Source: Gordonia jinghuaiqii (GTDB lineage Bacteria > Actinomycetota > Actinomycetes > Mycobacteriales > Mycobacteriaceae). Taken from it: a stretch of DNA of 64,000 nucleotides. A model generated the notes under the pieces. It did not search any database. It saw only the letters and a program-made list of their open reading frames with translations, and was not told the origin of the DNA. Made by a program: the position numbers and the translations under genes. Location of the stretch: positions 186,001 to 250,000 of the forward strand of contig NZ_CP059491.1 in assembly GCF_014041935.1 (NCBI RefSeq), in the 5' to 3' direction. The stretch's first letter is position 1. Each line of letters begins with the position of its first letter. Of this stretch, positions 1-8,696 are shown one piece after another.

Positions 1-1
1 C

Positions 2-97
2 GCGTTCGCCCTGTGGATGTCCCGCCGGGTCGCAACCGTGTTCGACGCCGCTGCGGCGGCGCCGGTCCCGACGAGACGGTGGGTGGCGGTCGGATGA
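2..97 (+). CDS. 3' end of an upstream gene, possibly a membrane protein (partial)
   Basis: The frame is open from the left edge and ends in a TGA at 95-97, giving about 31 residues ending in RRWVAVG. The stop overlaps the ATG of the next gene as ATGA, the usual sign of translational coupling. In M. tuberculosis the gene upstream of glpQ1 (Rv3843c) encodes a small membrane protein, so this may be its counterpart; that is inferred from position only. Too little remains to identify a domain. Confidence 0.45.
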   Translation, partial: AFALWMSRRVATVFDAAAAAPVPTRRWVAVG

Positions 98-903
98 ACG
101 CAGGCGTGAACATCGGTGCGGGCGAGAAGGTGTCGCGATCGGGAAAGCCTGCGGTGGTGGCGCACCGCGGGGCGTCGGGCGACCGTCCCGAGCACACCCT
201 CGCCGCCTACGAGCTCGCCCTCGCCCAGGGCGCCGACGGGCTCGAATGCGACGTCCGGCTGACCGCGGACCACGAGCTCGTGTGCGTGCACGACCGGACC
301 GTCGACCGGACGTCCGACGGCACGGGCATCGTCAGCGAGATGACGCTGCCCCAGCTCCGCGAACTCGACTTCGGCAGCTGGCACACCGCCGGCGGCCCGG
401 CGTCGATCCTGACGCTGCGCGAGTTGCTGACCCTCGCCCTGGACTGGCGACGCCCGGTCCGGCTGTTCATCGAGACCAAGCATCCGGTGCGCTTCGGGAG
501 TCTCGTCGAACAGAAACTCCTCGAGATCCTGCACGAGTTCGGGGTGGCGACGCCGCCGTCGGCCGATCACAGTCGCGCCGTGGTCATCTCGTTCTCCTCG
601 GCCGGGGTCTGGCGTATTCGACGCCACGCGCCGATGCTCCCCACCATCCTGCTCGGCGACACCGCGCGCGTCCTCGGTGGCGGGGCGGCGACCGCCGTCG
701 GCGCCACGGGCATCGGGCCGTCGGTGACGACGCTGCGGCAGTATCCCGACCTCGTGGACCGGGCCGCCGCGGCCGGACGCGTCACCTACTGCTGGACCGT
801 CGACGAACTCGTCGACGTCCAGCTCTGCGCCGACCTCGGCGTGCGCTGGCTCGCGACCAACCATCCGGCCAAGGTGCGTGACTGGCTGGTCACCGTCGAC
901 TGA
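94..903 (+). CDS. glpQ1: Glycerophosphodiester phosphodiesterase
   Basis: This 269-residue GDPD-family enzyme would hydrolyse glycerophosphodiesters to sn-glycerol 3-phosphate and an alcohol, recycling phospholipid headgroups. The family signature is visible: the HRGASGDRPEHT block near the N-terminus, then the metal-binding ECDVRLTAD stretch followed by the VCVHD motif, and a C-terminal TVDE segment. No signal peptide is seen, so it is probably cytoplasmic. I chose ATG 94 because it overlaps the upstream stop; the frame can be extended to 13 but the added residues look non-native. It is followed in the same direction by the DUF5926 gene, and the ferritin gene lies opposite, as in the Rv3842c-Rv3841 neighbourhood. 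Confidence 0.88.
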   Translation: MNAGVNIGAGEKVSRSGKPAVVAHRGASGDRPEHTLAAYELALAQGADGLECDVRLTADHELVCVHDRTVDRTSDGTGIVSEMTLPQLRELDFGSWHTAGGPASILTLRELLTLALDWRRPVRLFIETKHPVRFGSLVEQKLLEILHEFGVATPPSADHSRAVVISFSSAGVWRIRRHAPMLPTILLGDTARVLGGGAATAVGATGIGPSVTTLRQYPDLVDRAAAAGRVTYCWTVDELVDVQLCADLGVRWLATNHPAKVRDWLVTVD

Positions 904-960
904 CACCCGCACCGCCCACGACCCGTCCGCCCGGCATCTCGGCCATGAGAGAGTGGACCG

Positions 961-1884
961 ATGGGCAAGAAGAGCAAGCGGGGAAGTGGACCACGTCCGG
1001 GGAGCAATCGGGCCGAGCGGGTGGCCGCGCGCAAGGCGCGTCAGGCCGCGGCCCTCGCGCCGCCGCCCCGGCCGTTCGCGGGATTGGCGTCGGAATGTGA
1101 CTTCGTCGCATTGCGCACTTTCGTCGCATCGGCGACCGCGCGTCTGGAGCTGAAGGAGCCCGAGGGCTCGCGCAACGACGTGTCCATCGTGACCATCCTG
1201 CCGGGCGCCGTTCCGGCCCTCGCGCGCGAAACCGGCGGCACAACAGAGGCTTTCGTCGGTCTGCAGACCGAACCGGACCGCTCTGCGCTCACCGTCGAGC
1301 TCGCCGCGGCCATCGCATGGGCCGCGCACGCCGAGCCGGGCAGCGAGTTCGACCTGGAGTCGGCAGAGGAGGCGCCGACGCTCGACGAGGTGCTCGTGAC
1401 CGATGCCACGCTGGACATCACCGTGCATCAGGACTTCTCCTGGTGGTTCGCCGAGGGAACCGACGTGCCCGCCGAGATCGCCGCGATGTTCGAGCGGGCC
1501 AACGATTCGGTGTTGCCGACCGCGCGACTCGTCGTCGACAGCAACTCCGGCGCACCCTGGTGGGTCGACGCCGGCGAGCGTGCGCACCTGCGCTGGATTC
1601 GACCCGAGCCCGAGGACGATCTGATGTCGGCGATGGCGCGGCTTCATGCCGCCGGCCGGCTGACGATGGGCGAGGGGTCACGGTTCGCCGGGTCGTTCCG
1701 TACCCACGGCCTGCTGGTCCCCGTCTTCGACCTCGACAACGAGATGCACCATGAGGAGTGGCAGGCCGGCCTCAACCAGCTCGACCAGTGGTTGGGTGAC
1801 GCGCTGGCCGACACCTCGCCGCTGACCATCGACCAGCGGAGCTCACGCGACGGAATCCGGGGCCGGCAGGTCACCCTGCGCTGA
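961..1884 (+). CDS. DUF5926 family protein
   Basis: This 307-residue soluble protein begins with a very basic segment (MGKKSKRGSG, then RAERVAARKARQAAA), followed by an acidic, Trp-containing body. The layout and the PFAGLASECDFVALR start of the body match the actinobacterial DUF5926 family, whose function is not established. Older annotations sometimes call such proteins SecA-like or topoisomerase-like; nothing in the sequence supports either. The basic N-terminus could bind nucleic acid or ribosomes, which is speculation. The ATG at 961 has AGAGAGTGG just upstream. The gene ends 30 bases before a strong bidirectional hairpin terminator shared with the convergent ferritin gene. Confidence 0.75.
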   Translation: MGKKSKRGSGPRPGSNRAERVAARKARQAAALAPPPRPFAGLASECDFVALRTFVASATARLELKEPEGSRNDVSIVTILPGAVPALARETGGTTEAFVGLQTEPDRSALTVELAAAIAWAAHAEPGSEFDLESAEEAPTLDEVLVTDATLDITVHQDFSWWFAEGTDVPAEIAAMFERANDSVLPTARLVVDSNSGAPWWVDAGERAHLRWIRPEPEDDLMSAMARLHAAGRLTMGEGSRFAGSFRTHGLLVPVFDLDNEMHHEEWQAGLNQLDQWLGDALADTSPLTIDQRSSRDGIRGRQVTLR

Positions 1885-1914
1885 GTCGCGGAACTCTCCA
1901 CCGCCAGAACCGAA

Positions 1915-1952
1915 TTCGGCGACACGATCTCGATCGAGGTCGTGTCGCCGAA
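1915..1952. terminator. Bidirectional hairpin terminator between DUF5926 gene and ferritin gene
   Basis: A 38-base near-perfect palindrome has outer arms TTCGGCGACACGA (1915-1927) and TCGTGTCGCCGAA (1940-1952). The centre, CTCGATCGAG, is itself palindromic, leaving one T-G pair. It sits between two convergent genes and has no clear U-tract on either side, as is common in high-GC actinobacteria. Confidence 0.75.
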
Positions 1953-1972
1953 ACGGTGTCGGGGTTGCCGGC

Positions 1973-2509
1973 CTAGATGTTGCCGCCGGCGGCCGGCGGC
2001 GCCATGGGATCGGCGGCGTCGGAGGTGTTGAACTCGCGTTCGACGAAGTTCTCGAGATCGAAGAGATTGCCGTTGCAGCGTTCGGCGATGGTCTGCAGGG
2101 TCGTCATCGTTGCGACCTCCTCGACCTGCTCCTTGAGGAACCACTGGACGAACTGCTCACCGAGGTAGTCACCGGTGTCGCGAGCCGACTTGGCGAGATC
2201 GACGACCTGCTGGGTGACCGTCTTCTCCTGTGTCAGAGCGAGATCGATGGGCGCCCGGTAGTCGTCGAACTTGTTGTTCGGGGCCGGGATGCCGGGGATC
2301 TCGATCTCCATGTCGCGGTCGAGGAAGTACTGCACGATCATCATCGCGTGGTTGCGCTCTTCGACGGCCTGACGGTAGAAGAGTTTCGCCAGCTGGGGCA
2401 TGTCGTGATTGTCGAAATAGGTGGCGACCGCGATGTACTGCTGCGAGGCGTAGAACTCGTTGCTGATCTGGTCGTGCAGCAGCTGATGGAACTTCGTGTG
2501 TTCGGTCAT
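1973..2509 (-). CDS. bfrB: Ferritin (BfrB-type iron storage protein)
   Basis: This 178-residue protein oxidises and stores iron in a 24-subunit shell. The ferroxidase-site pattern is visible: QISNEFYASQQYIA supplies the first Glu, VEERNHAMM supplies the ExxH pair, and the FLKEQVEEVA helix supplies later ligands. The body aligns well by eye with mycobacterial BfrB, a haem-free ferritin despite the old name. The start is uncertain: ATG 2509 (MTEHTKF) resembles the mycobacterial N-terminus, while ATG 2518 would add three residues. Neither has a clear Shine-Dalgarno sequence. In M. tuberculosis bfrB is activated by IdeR; the sequence at 2547-2565 matches that operator only weakly. Confidence 0.93.
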   Translation of the reverse strand: MTEHTKFHQLLHDQISNEFYASQQYIAVATYFDNHDMPQLAKLFYRQAVEERNHAMMIVQYFLDRDMEIEIPGIPAPNNKFDDYRAPIDLALTQEKTVTQQVVDLAKSARDTGDYLGEQFVQWFLKEQVEEVATMTTLQTIAERCNGNLFDLENFVEREFNTSDAADPMAPPAAGGNI

Positions 2510-2598
2510 GGATGTCATCGTAGGGATCGAAAATTGCCCTCACCAGCAAGTTGAGGCTAAGTAAGGCCAGTCTGGCCTGTGTCGTGCCGCCGTTGGGT

Positions 2599-3957
2599 TC
2601 ATGGCCCGGCGGCGTCGGTGAGGAGGGTGTCGGGGATCGGTCGACCCGCGCGGAGCAGGGCGAAGAACTCCTCGGTCCGGTCGGTGACCGGCAGCGCCAG
2701 TCCCTCGTCGGTGACAACGCTCTCGCCCGTCGGTGTGGTTGTTGTCACGGGATCGCGCAACGCGAACATCAGGGACGCGAGATTCCAGATGTGGTCGCGC
2801 TCGTCGACGGTCAGCGCATCGATGGCCCCGCCGATGAAGCCGAACAACCGGAACGGATTGAGCAGGACGGCGGGGCTCGTCGCGCGGGACACCAACGCCG
2901 CGAGGAACTTACGCTGATTGATCACGCGCTCGAGGTCGGCGCGGGGGAATGCGCGGGTTCGGACGAGTCCCAGCGCCTGCCGCCCGTCGAGCCGATGGCA
3001 GCCCTTGGCCAGCCGGAGGCCCGCCTTCGGATCGTTGAGAGGCTGGTCGATGCACATGTCGACGCCGCCGACCGAGTCGACGAGGGTGTCGAACCCGCCG
3101 AAGCCGATCTCCGCGTAGTGGTCGATGCGGATTCCGGTCAGGGTCTCGACGGTCCGGACCAGCAGCGCGGGACCGCCGATGCCGAACGACGCGTTGATTT
3201 TCAGGCTGCCCTGTCCCGGGACCTCGACGTAGAGGTCGCGCGGGATGCTGACGACCACGGCCTTGCCGCTACCGGGAGGGTTGTGGACCAGCATGATCGT
3301 GTCCGTGCGGGTGCCGTCGGCATCACCGGTGGACAGCTCGCGGCGTTGGGATTCGGTGAGGTCTGAGCGCGAGTCGGTGCCGACGATCAGCCAATTGGTT
3401 CCCGGGGTGTTCGACGGCCGTCCGGCGTAGGCGGGCAGGGCGTCGATGCGATCGAGGCGGGAGTCGTAATAGAAGATCAGGCCGACGCCGCCGACGACGA
3501 TGACCAGCAGCAGGATCATCAACACCTTGCCGATGCCCACGACACGACGACGCCGACGGCGTGGACGCGGGGGAGCGGCGGGCGGCGGGGGAGTCGGGGG
3601 TCTCGTCGACGAACCGCCACGACCAGCACGACGACCGTCGTGCACGGGGCGGTGCTGCCGGCCGCGGTCGCCCGTCGGGATCGGTTCGGGGCGCTGAGTC
3701 GGCGCGTACGGACCGGGGCCTGCCTGGGGCGGGGACGTCGGGCCAGGAGCGGCCGCGCGACCCGGCACCGGGCCGCGCGCGGGTATCCGCGGCATCGCCT
3801 GAGGATGCGCCGACGGGCCGGGAGTCGCGTGCGGGGGCCGCTGGGGTGCGCCGGGAGGTGGTCCCGGCCGGGGCGGGGGACCGCCCGCAGGCCGCCCGGG
3901 CGGCATCTGCGGACCGGGGCGACCACGCCTGATCATCGGCGGGTCTTGCTCGTTCAT
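2599..3957 (-). CDS. LytR-CpsA-Psr (LCP) family cell-wall ligase
   Basis: LCP proteins transfer lipid-linked wall polymers to peptidoglycan; in mycolata this is arabinogalactan attachment. This 452-residue protein has a long Pro/Gly/Arg-rich cytoplasmic segment (about 1-135), a run of Arg, one transmembrane helix (about 139-164), then the extracellular LCP domain (about 186-340). Visible LCP landmarks are NWLIVGTDSR, RTDTIMLVH, SIPRDLYVEVPG, and the later LVRTRAFPRADLERVINQR block. ATG 3957 starts MNEQDPPM; an open frame extends to 4038 but carries no convincing start signal. It runs toward the ferritin gene and is divergent from the APC permease. Which polymer it handles cannot be read from the sequence. 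Confidence 0.88.
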   Translation of the reverse strand: MNEQDPPMIRRGRPGPQMPPGRPAGGPPPRPGPPPGAPQRPPHATPGPSAHPQAMPRIPARGPVPGRAAAPGPTSPPQAGPGPYAPTQRPEPIPTGDRGRQHRPVHDGRRAGRGGSSTRPPTPPPPAAPPRPRRRRRRVVGIGKVLMILLLVIVVGGVGLIFYYDSRLDRIDALPAYAGRPSNTPGTNWLIVGTDSRSDLTESQRRELSTGDADGTRTDTIMLVHNPPGSGKAVVVSIPRDLYVEVPGQGSLKINASFGIGGPALLVRTVETLTGIRIDHYAEIGFGGFDTLVDSVGGVDMCIDQPLNDPKAGLRLAKGCHRLDGRQALGLVRTRAFPRADLERVINQRKFLAALVSRATSPAVLLNPFRLFGFIGGAIDALTVDERDHIWNLASLMFALRDPVTTTTPTGESVVTDEGLALPVTDRTEEFFALLRAGRPIPDTLLTDAAGP

Positions 3958-4067
3958 CCCATCAAATGTACGCACCGCGCACCCGCACGGACGTCGGTCG
4001 GCAGCCGGACACGAGCCATGGCAGTCGGCAGGTCTCATTTGCCCCCGATCGGGGTACAGATGTCGCC

Positions 4068-5462
4068 ATGACCGACAACCAACCGGCCGAGAGCGGCGAC
4101 GCCGCGTCGGCGACCGGCGAGAAGACCCCGCTCAAGCGCGCGATCACCGGCAAACTGCTGTTCCTGTTCATCCTGGGCGACGTACTCGGCGCGGGCATCT
4201 ACGCGCTGGTGGGTGAGGTGGGCGGCAAGGTGGGCGGCGCGATCTGGGTGCCGCTGGCGCTGGCTCTGGTGATGGCCCTCCTCACCGCGGCGTCGTATGC
4301 GGAACTGGTGACCAAGTATCCGCGGGCGGGCGGTGCCGCGGTGTTCGCGCGAAAGGCCTATCGGGTTCCGCTGGTCTCCTTCCTGGTCGGGTTCTGCATG
4401 CTGGCCGCCGGTGTCACCAGCGCCGCAGGCCTCGCGCTCGCATTCTCCGGCGACTACCTGCAGATCTTCCTCGACGTACCGACGACCGTGGCCGCGCTGG
4501 TGTTCCTGCTCGCGGTGGCGGCGATCAACGGTCGTGGGATCAGTGAGTCGCTGCGCGCCAACGTGGCCATGACGGTGATCGAGGTCTCCGGCCTGGTGCT
4601 CATCGTCGTCCTGGCCGGCATCGTCCTGGCCCGGGGCGACGGTGAGCCACAGCGCGTCGTCGAGTTCGACAGCTCCACGACGCCGGCACTGGCGGTTCTC
4701 GGTGCTGCGCTGCTCGCGTACTACTCGTTCGTCGGGTTCGAGACGTCGGCCAACATCGCCGAGGAGGTCCGCGACGTCCGGCGCGTCTACCCGAAGGCGC
4801 TGTTCGGGTCGATGCTCGCCGCGGGTGTCGTGTACGTCCTCGTCGGGCTTGCGGTTTCGGTGGTGGTGTCGCCCGACCAACTCGCCGGCTCGTCGGGTCC
4901 GCTGCTCGAGGTGGTCTCCATCGCCGACGTCGGGGTGCCCGACAAGCTCTTCTCGCTGATCGCGCTGATCGCCGTCGCCAACGGTGCGCTGCTGACGATG
5001 ATCATGGCGTCGCGACTCACGTTCGGGATGGCGCGGGATGGCCTGCTGCCCCCCGTGCTGGACAGGGTGCTGCCCGGTCGGCAGACCCCGTGGACGGCGA
5101 TCATCGCGACCACTGCGGTCGCGATGGTGCTCTCGGCGACCGGCTCGGTGGCCGCGCTCGCCGAGACCGTGGTGCTCCTGCTGCTGTTCGTGTTCATCAG
5201 CACCAACGTCGCGGTGCTCGTCCTGCGCCGGGACCGGACCGATACCGACCATTTCCGCGCACCCACCGTCCTGCCGGTGCTCGCCGTGGGTACGTGCATC
5301 GTCCTGATGACCCAGCAGACCGCGGCGACCTGGCTGCGCGCGGCCATCCTGATCGGCGTCGGGCTGGCGCTCTACGCACTCGCACGGCTCACCGGGTCCG
5401 GCAGGCACACCTCGGAGGAGGAGCACGACGATCGGGACGAGCCCGCGCCGGCCGCCGGCTGA
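4068..5462 (+). CDS. APC family amino acid permease
   Basis: This 464-residue polytopic protein has the hydrophobic profile of an APC superfamily transporter with about twelve helices. TM1 carries the conserved ILGDVLGAGIYALVGEV segment, where the GAGIY motif marks the unwound substrate site. The SYAELVTKYPRAGGAAVFA block and the FVGFETSANIAEEVRD segment are also typical. Its likely role is proton-coupled uptake or exchange of an amino acid across the cytoplasmic membrane; the substrate is not readable. ATG 4068 is chosen because the upstream extension to 3966 is hydrophilic and lacks family similarity. Both termini are charged and cytoplasmic by prediction. Confidence 0.85.
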   Translation: MTDNQPAESGDAASATGEKTPLKRAITGKLLFLFILGDVLGAGIYALVGEVGGKVGGAIWVPLALALVMALLTAASYAELVTKYPRAGGAAVFARKAYRVPLVSFLVGFCMLAAGVTSAAGLALAFSGDYLQIFLDVPTTVAALVFLLAVAAINGRGISESLRANVAMTVIEVSGLVLIVVLAGIVLARGDGEPQRVVEFDSSTTPALAVLGAALLAYYSFVGFETSANIAEEVRDVRRVYPKALFGSMLAAGVVYVLVGLAVSVVVSPDQLAGSSGPLLEVVSIADVGVPDKLFSLIALIAVANGALLTMIMASRLTFGMARDGLLPPVLDRVLPGRQTPWTAIIATTAVAMVLSATGSVAALAETVVLLLLFVFISTNVAVLVLRRDRTDTDHFRAPTVLPVLAVGTCIVLMTQQTAATWLRAAILIGVGLALYALARLTGSGRHTSEEEHDDRDEPAPAAG

Positions 5463-5490
5463 GAGCTGCCGGCACTGAGAGGGTCAGGGG

Positions 5491-6753
5491 TCAGCGCTCG
5501 GCGAGTTCCCCGATGGCCGGTGCGTCGGCGCCGAAGTGCCGGAACAGTGCGCGGCGCCGGGCACGGGTGCCTGTCCATTCCAGGTACTTCGGACCCACCG
5601 GCGTGCGCGCGATGACCTGATAGGTGATCGTGTTGCGTACCCAGGCGAGTCCGAAGGCCCAGGGCAGGGCCGGCCGCAGCCCGAGGTCGCGCATCCCCCG
5701 GACGCCGAGGAAGCCCTGCAGCATGCTCAGCAGGCGGGCCCGGGTGTAGCGGGCCGCCAGGGCAGGGAACAGCCGGTAGTGCAACTTGCTCTGGGCGTCG
5801 ACGATCGCGGTGGTCAGCGCTGCGCCGGCGTCGGTGACGTCGTGTTGGGCGAGCAGTACCGCGTAGCTCAGTTGGTGCTGGTCGCGTTCGGCGTCGAACA
5901 GCCAGTCGTCGTCGACGCCGATCAACCAGCCGACGTACTTCCAGAGATGCATGAGGGCGCGCGAATCATCGTGTCCGACCGGCACTCCCAGTGCGCGGAC
6001 GCCCATCATGAGTGCGCCGCTGAAGAGGTTGAGCGTGGCCGCGAGGTCCGTCTGATTGATGGGCAGGCCCCACTGCTCGATGTCCCAGCGCCCGTTGTGT
6101 TCGTAGCGCTCGTTCACCAGGGCGTGCATCAGGCGCACGTGGACCGTCAGGCGCCACCCCTCGCCGCTGCGCGTCATGCCGCCGGGTGCGCCGACGGCGA
6201 TCGCCCAGGTCTGGGTTTCGCCGAGGCGTCGGATGACGGTGTTGCCGGTGAGTCCGCCGGTCTCGACCAGCAGGTCCGCGGGCCCGCCGAATCGGTAACC
6301 GCCGATGAGCGACAGCTGGAGCAGGACGTCATTGGCGTTCTGTCCGAGACGTCGGTAGACCGCCGCGCCCCGTTCACAGAGCTCGGGGTCGACCCACTCC
6401 GGAGTGTCCTCGACGCGGGCGAAGAAGTCCCGCAGAACGTCGGGGGCGTCGTCGGGCATGGAACCGGCGAGTGCGTCCTCGAACTGTCGCATCGTCACCC
6501 GGCCCGCCGATCCTCGCGGTGCTCGCATCGCCGCGACGAGGGCGGCGGCCGGCTCGTCGCGCGTGAGGAAGCGTCGGCCGAGTTCGGCGAGCTCGTCCTC
6601 GGACGGTTCGCGCAGACGGTTGTAGATCTTCAAGAGTCTGCCGATGCGGCGTCCTCGCTGCTCGGCCGCGCGGTGGCGGCGCGGAACCGCGGGCGCGGAG
6701 GGTTGCGGCGGCGGAACCTGCTCGTTCACCCTGCTCGGTACATCGACAGACAT
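5491..6753 (-). CDS. DUF2236 / oxygenase MpaB family protein
   Basis: This 420-residue protein belongs to the DUF2236 haem-oxygenase family, which includes fungal MpaB and bacterial latex-clearing protein Lcp. Family landmarks in order are VIRRLGET (R176 and T180), TVHVRLMHALV (H210), and LPINQTDLAATLNLFS. In Streptomyces Lcp the equivalent Arg, Thr and His are needed for catalysis and haem ligation, so the active site looks intact. There is no Tat or Sec signal, unlike secreted Lcp, so an intracellular oxygenase acting on a lipid or isoprenoid is more likely than rubber cleavage. The stop lies 28 bases from the convergent permease stop. The ATG at 6753 has only a weak ribosome binding site. 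Confidence 0.75.
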   Translation of the reverse strand: MSVDVPSRVNEQVPPPQPSAPAVPRRHRAAEQRGRRIGRLLKIYNRLREPSEDELAELGRRFLTRDEPAAALVAAMRAPRGSAGRVTMRQFEDALAGSMPDDAPDVLRDFFARVEDTPEWVDPELCERGAAVYRRLGQNANDVLLQLSLIGGYRFGGPADLLVETGGLTGNTVIRRLGETQTWAIAVGAPGGMTRSGEGWRLTVHVRLMHALVNERYEHNGRWDIEQWGLPINQTDLAATLNLFSGALMMGVRALGVPVGHDDSRALMHLWKYVGWLIGVDDDWLFDAERDQHQLSYAVLLAQHDVTDAGAALTTAIVDAQSKLHYRLFPALAARYTRARLLSMLQGFLGVRGMRDLGLRPALPWAFGLAWVRNTITYQVIARTPVGPKYLEWTGTRARRRALFRHFGADAPAIGELAER

Positions 6754-6862
6754 GAGACAAATCTATCGACCCATCTCAGCGCGATCAATAGCGTCGAACG
6801 CGGGTCCGGACCACGGCATCACCCCTCGGTTGCGGCATCGAGCTCGTGTGCACGGCCGGTGC

Positions 6863-7660
6863 TCACCCCACCCAGGCCAGGTGATCGCGCAGCAGTGCAT
6901 AACCGAGGAAGGCGACGACGTCGATCACCGCATGTCCGACGACGAGCGGCCAGGCGCGGCCGCTGACCTGGTAGAAGCGGCCGTAGACGACTCCCATCAC
7001 CAGGTTGCCGACGCCGGCGCCGAAGCCCTGATAGAGGTGATAGCCGCCGCGCAGAATCGCACTCGCGGCGAGTGATCGGGCGTCGGAGACGCCGAGCTGC
7101 CGCAGGCGGGTGATGAAGTAGGCCACGACGACGATCTCCTCGGCCGCGGCATTGCCGATCGCGATGAGCACCAGGACCGGCCACTCCCACCAGGTGTCGG
7201 CCTGGCTCGGCACCAGACTCGCGTTGAGGCCCAGTGCGCGCGCGACCGCGACGAGCGCCAGCCCGGGAAGGCCGATGACGGCGGCCAGGACCAGTCCGGC
7301 CGGGACGTCGCGTCGCGGTGCCCATCGGCCGAGCCCGACACGTGCCAGGCCGAGCCCGCTGCGCCACAACAGGTAGACGCCGAGCGCGGCGATCGCGAAC
7401 AACCGCGCAACGCTCATGATCTGCCGGGCGGCGTCGATCAGGTCGAGATCGGACCGGCTCGGGTTGAGGGCGACCGTGGTCTCGCCGATCCCCGCCGCGA
7501 GCTGGGCTTCGAGCAGTGCCAGGGCTGCGGAGAGCGCCGAGAACGCGAAGGTCAGTACCCCGACGATGACGAGTTCGACGACGATGCCGCGTCGTTCGGT
7601 CCGGTCGGTGACGACCGGGATCCCGTGCGGCGACGGCCGCAGGTACTCGCGCAGGGACAT
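6863..7660 (-). CDS. CPBP family intramembrane glutamic endopeptidase
   Basis: This 265-residue protein has several hydrophobic helices and the CPBP (Abi/CAAX-like) active-site pattern: an adjacent Glu pair in NAAAEEIVVVAYF, an Arg/His element in LRGGYHLYQG, and a further His in VVGHAVIDVVAFLG. These residues define the Rce1-type membrane protease fold. Substrates are unknown; family members process prenylated proteins or peptides, or confer bacteriocin immunity. ATG 7660 begins MSLREYLRPS; longer readings of the same frame have no supporting signal. It lies 77 bases downstream of the DUF2470 gene in the same direction, so co-transcription is possible, which could place it under iron control. 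Confidence 0.78.
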   Translation of the reverse strand: MSLREYLRPSPHGIPVVTDRTERRGIVVELVIVGVLTFAFSALSAALALLEAQLAAGIGETTVALNPSRSDLDLIDAARQIMSVARLFAIAALGVYLLWRSGLGLARVGLGRWAPRRDVPAGLVLAAVIGLPGLALVAVARALGLNASLVPSQADTWWEWPVLVLIAIGNAAAEEIVVVAYFITRLRQLGVSDARSLAASAILRGGYHLYQGFGAGVGNLVMGVVYGRFYQVSGRAWPLVVGHAVIDVVAFLGYALLRDHLAWVG

Positions 7661-7737
7661 GCGGGACAGCCTAGGACCACGCGGCCGGTGGCGATGACGC
7701 GCGACGAGCACGCGGGTCCGCGACGGCATGCGGTGGT

Positions 7738-8490
7738 TCAGTCGGGCATCGAGTTCATGAACGGGCAGCCGGCGAGGTTGCGCAGAGCGCGCGAGAGTTC
7801 GTGGACGTCGGTGACCGGACGTGCGAAGGGGAGCCGGACGTCGGAGTCGCCGTCGAGTCCCTCGATGCGGAAACGGATTCCGAAGCGGTCCAGGCCGAGC
7901 GGCCGCACCCGCCCGCGGCGCAGGTCGTCGGGGAGTTTGCGGACCAGCTGCCCGACGACGTCGGCGTGGTCGGAGTCGAGGTGCTCCAGCCAGCTGCCCT
8001 CGTACTCCCAGAAGGGATCGGGGTCGGCGCCGGCGAGCTCGGCCGCCGGCACCGACGCCGCGCCGGAGCCGGACGCGATCACCGCGGTGTCGACCTGGAG
8101 TCGCAGCATCGACGCGCCGTGCCCGATGTCGAGAAGTCCGTCGTCGGGGTGCTCGGCGGCGATCTCGATGGCCAGGTCGCGTTCGAGGTCGCGGGGGACG
8201 GCGTGGAGAGTGCCGTTGAGCCAGATCACCGAGCGGACTCGTTCGCGCAGGTCGATGGGCGCCCAGTCGGTCACCTCGAGCATCGCCGGGACGCCCGCGG
8301 TGTCGTCGAGCGCACCCATCGCGTCGCCGGTGGTGGGGACGAGGACGAACGCCTGGGATTCGAAGAGGTGCACGACCTCGATCGGCGTCGCGTCGGCGCC
8401 TTCGACGGCGAGGATGGCGGAACCGACCCGACGACATGCCGTCTGGATCATCTCGGCATCCGTCGGGCGGTCAGTGGTCGTTCGCGTCAT
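7738..8490 (-). CDS. DUF2470 domain protein, Rv3839-like, iron-regulated
   Basis: This 250-residue soluble protein has a pyridoxamine-oxidase/haem-utilisation-like architecture. The N-terminal half contains VIWLNGTLHAVP, and the C-terminal half carries a DUF2470 segment around DHADVVGQLVRKLP. Position next to pheA and bfrB matches M. tuberculosis Rv3839, a gene known to be repressed by IdeR. The start at ATG 8490 has GGAGAGA a few bases upstream; the frame could extend to 8583 but would then run through the operator. An almost perfect IdeR/DtxR box lies about 60 bases upstream. Together these suggest induction under iron starvation, possibly in haem or iron handling. The biochemical function is not known. 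Confidence 0.8.
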   Translation of the reverse strand: MTRTTTDRPTDAEMIQTACRRVGSAILAVEGADATPIEVVHLFESQAFVLVPTTGDAMGALDDTAGVPAMLEVTDWAPIDLRERVRSVIWLNGTLHAVPRDLERDLAIEIAAEHPDDGLLDIGHGASMLRLQVDTAVIASGSGAASVPAAELAGADPDPFWEYEGSWLEHLDSDHADVVGQLVRKLPDDLRRGRVRPLGLDRFGIRFRIEGLDGDSDVRLPFARPVTDVHELSRALRNLAGCPFMNSMPD

Positions 8491-8548
8491 GTCTGTCTCT
8501 CCGGGTCTGCGTTCACCGAACGCTTGGGCGGGATGAATCCAGGTAATG

Positions 8549-8567
8549 AAAGGTAACCCTAACCTAA
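8549..8567 (-). promoter_or_regulatory. IdeR/DtxR iron box upstream of the DUF2470 gene
   Basis: Read on the minus strand the 19-mer is TTAGGTTAGGGTTACCTTT. It matches the mycobacterial IdeR consensus TTAGGTTAGGCTAACCTAA at 15 of 19 positions. It sits about 60 bases upstream of the chosen start, where a bound repressor would cover the promoter. Confidence 0.8.
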
Positions 8568-8696
8568 ATTGCCGCCGCCGCACGCGTCAATGGTCCCCGC
8601 GCGAGGCGGCTCGAATTCCGTCGAGTCGCCCTCCCGCGTTGCCGAGGCCCCGCGCAGCGGTTGCACTGGGTGGTCGGGGATGTCCACTAGGCTCGT

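Noticed and set aside
2547..2565. Possible IdeR box upstream of bfrB
   Set aside because: Only about 10-11 of 19 positions match the consensus in either orientation, far below the box at 8549. The biology is plausible, but the sequence does not support an annotation.
4035..5426. Long antisense frame over the APC permease gene
   Set aside because: Composition is extreme in Arg, His, Gln and Asp with no hydrophobic core, as expected of the complement of a membrane-protein gene.
5491..6753. True rubber oxygenase Lcp
   Set aside because: The catalytic residues fit, but no Tat or Sec signal is present, and Lcp must be secreted to reach rubber. I kept the broader DUF2236 call.
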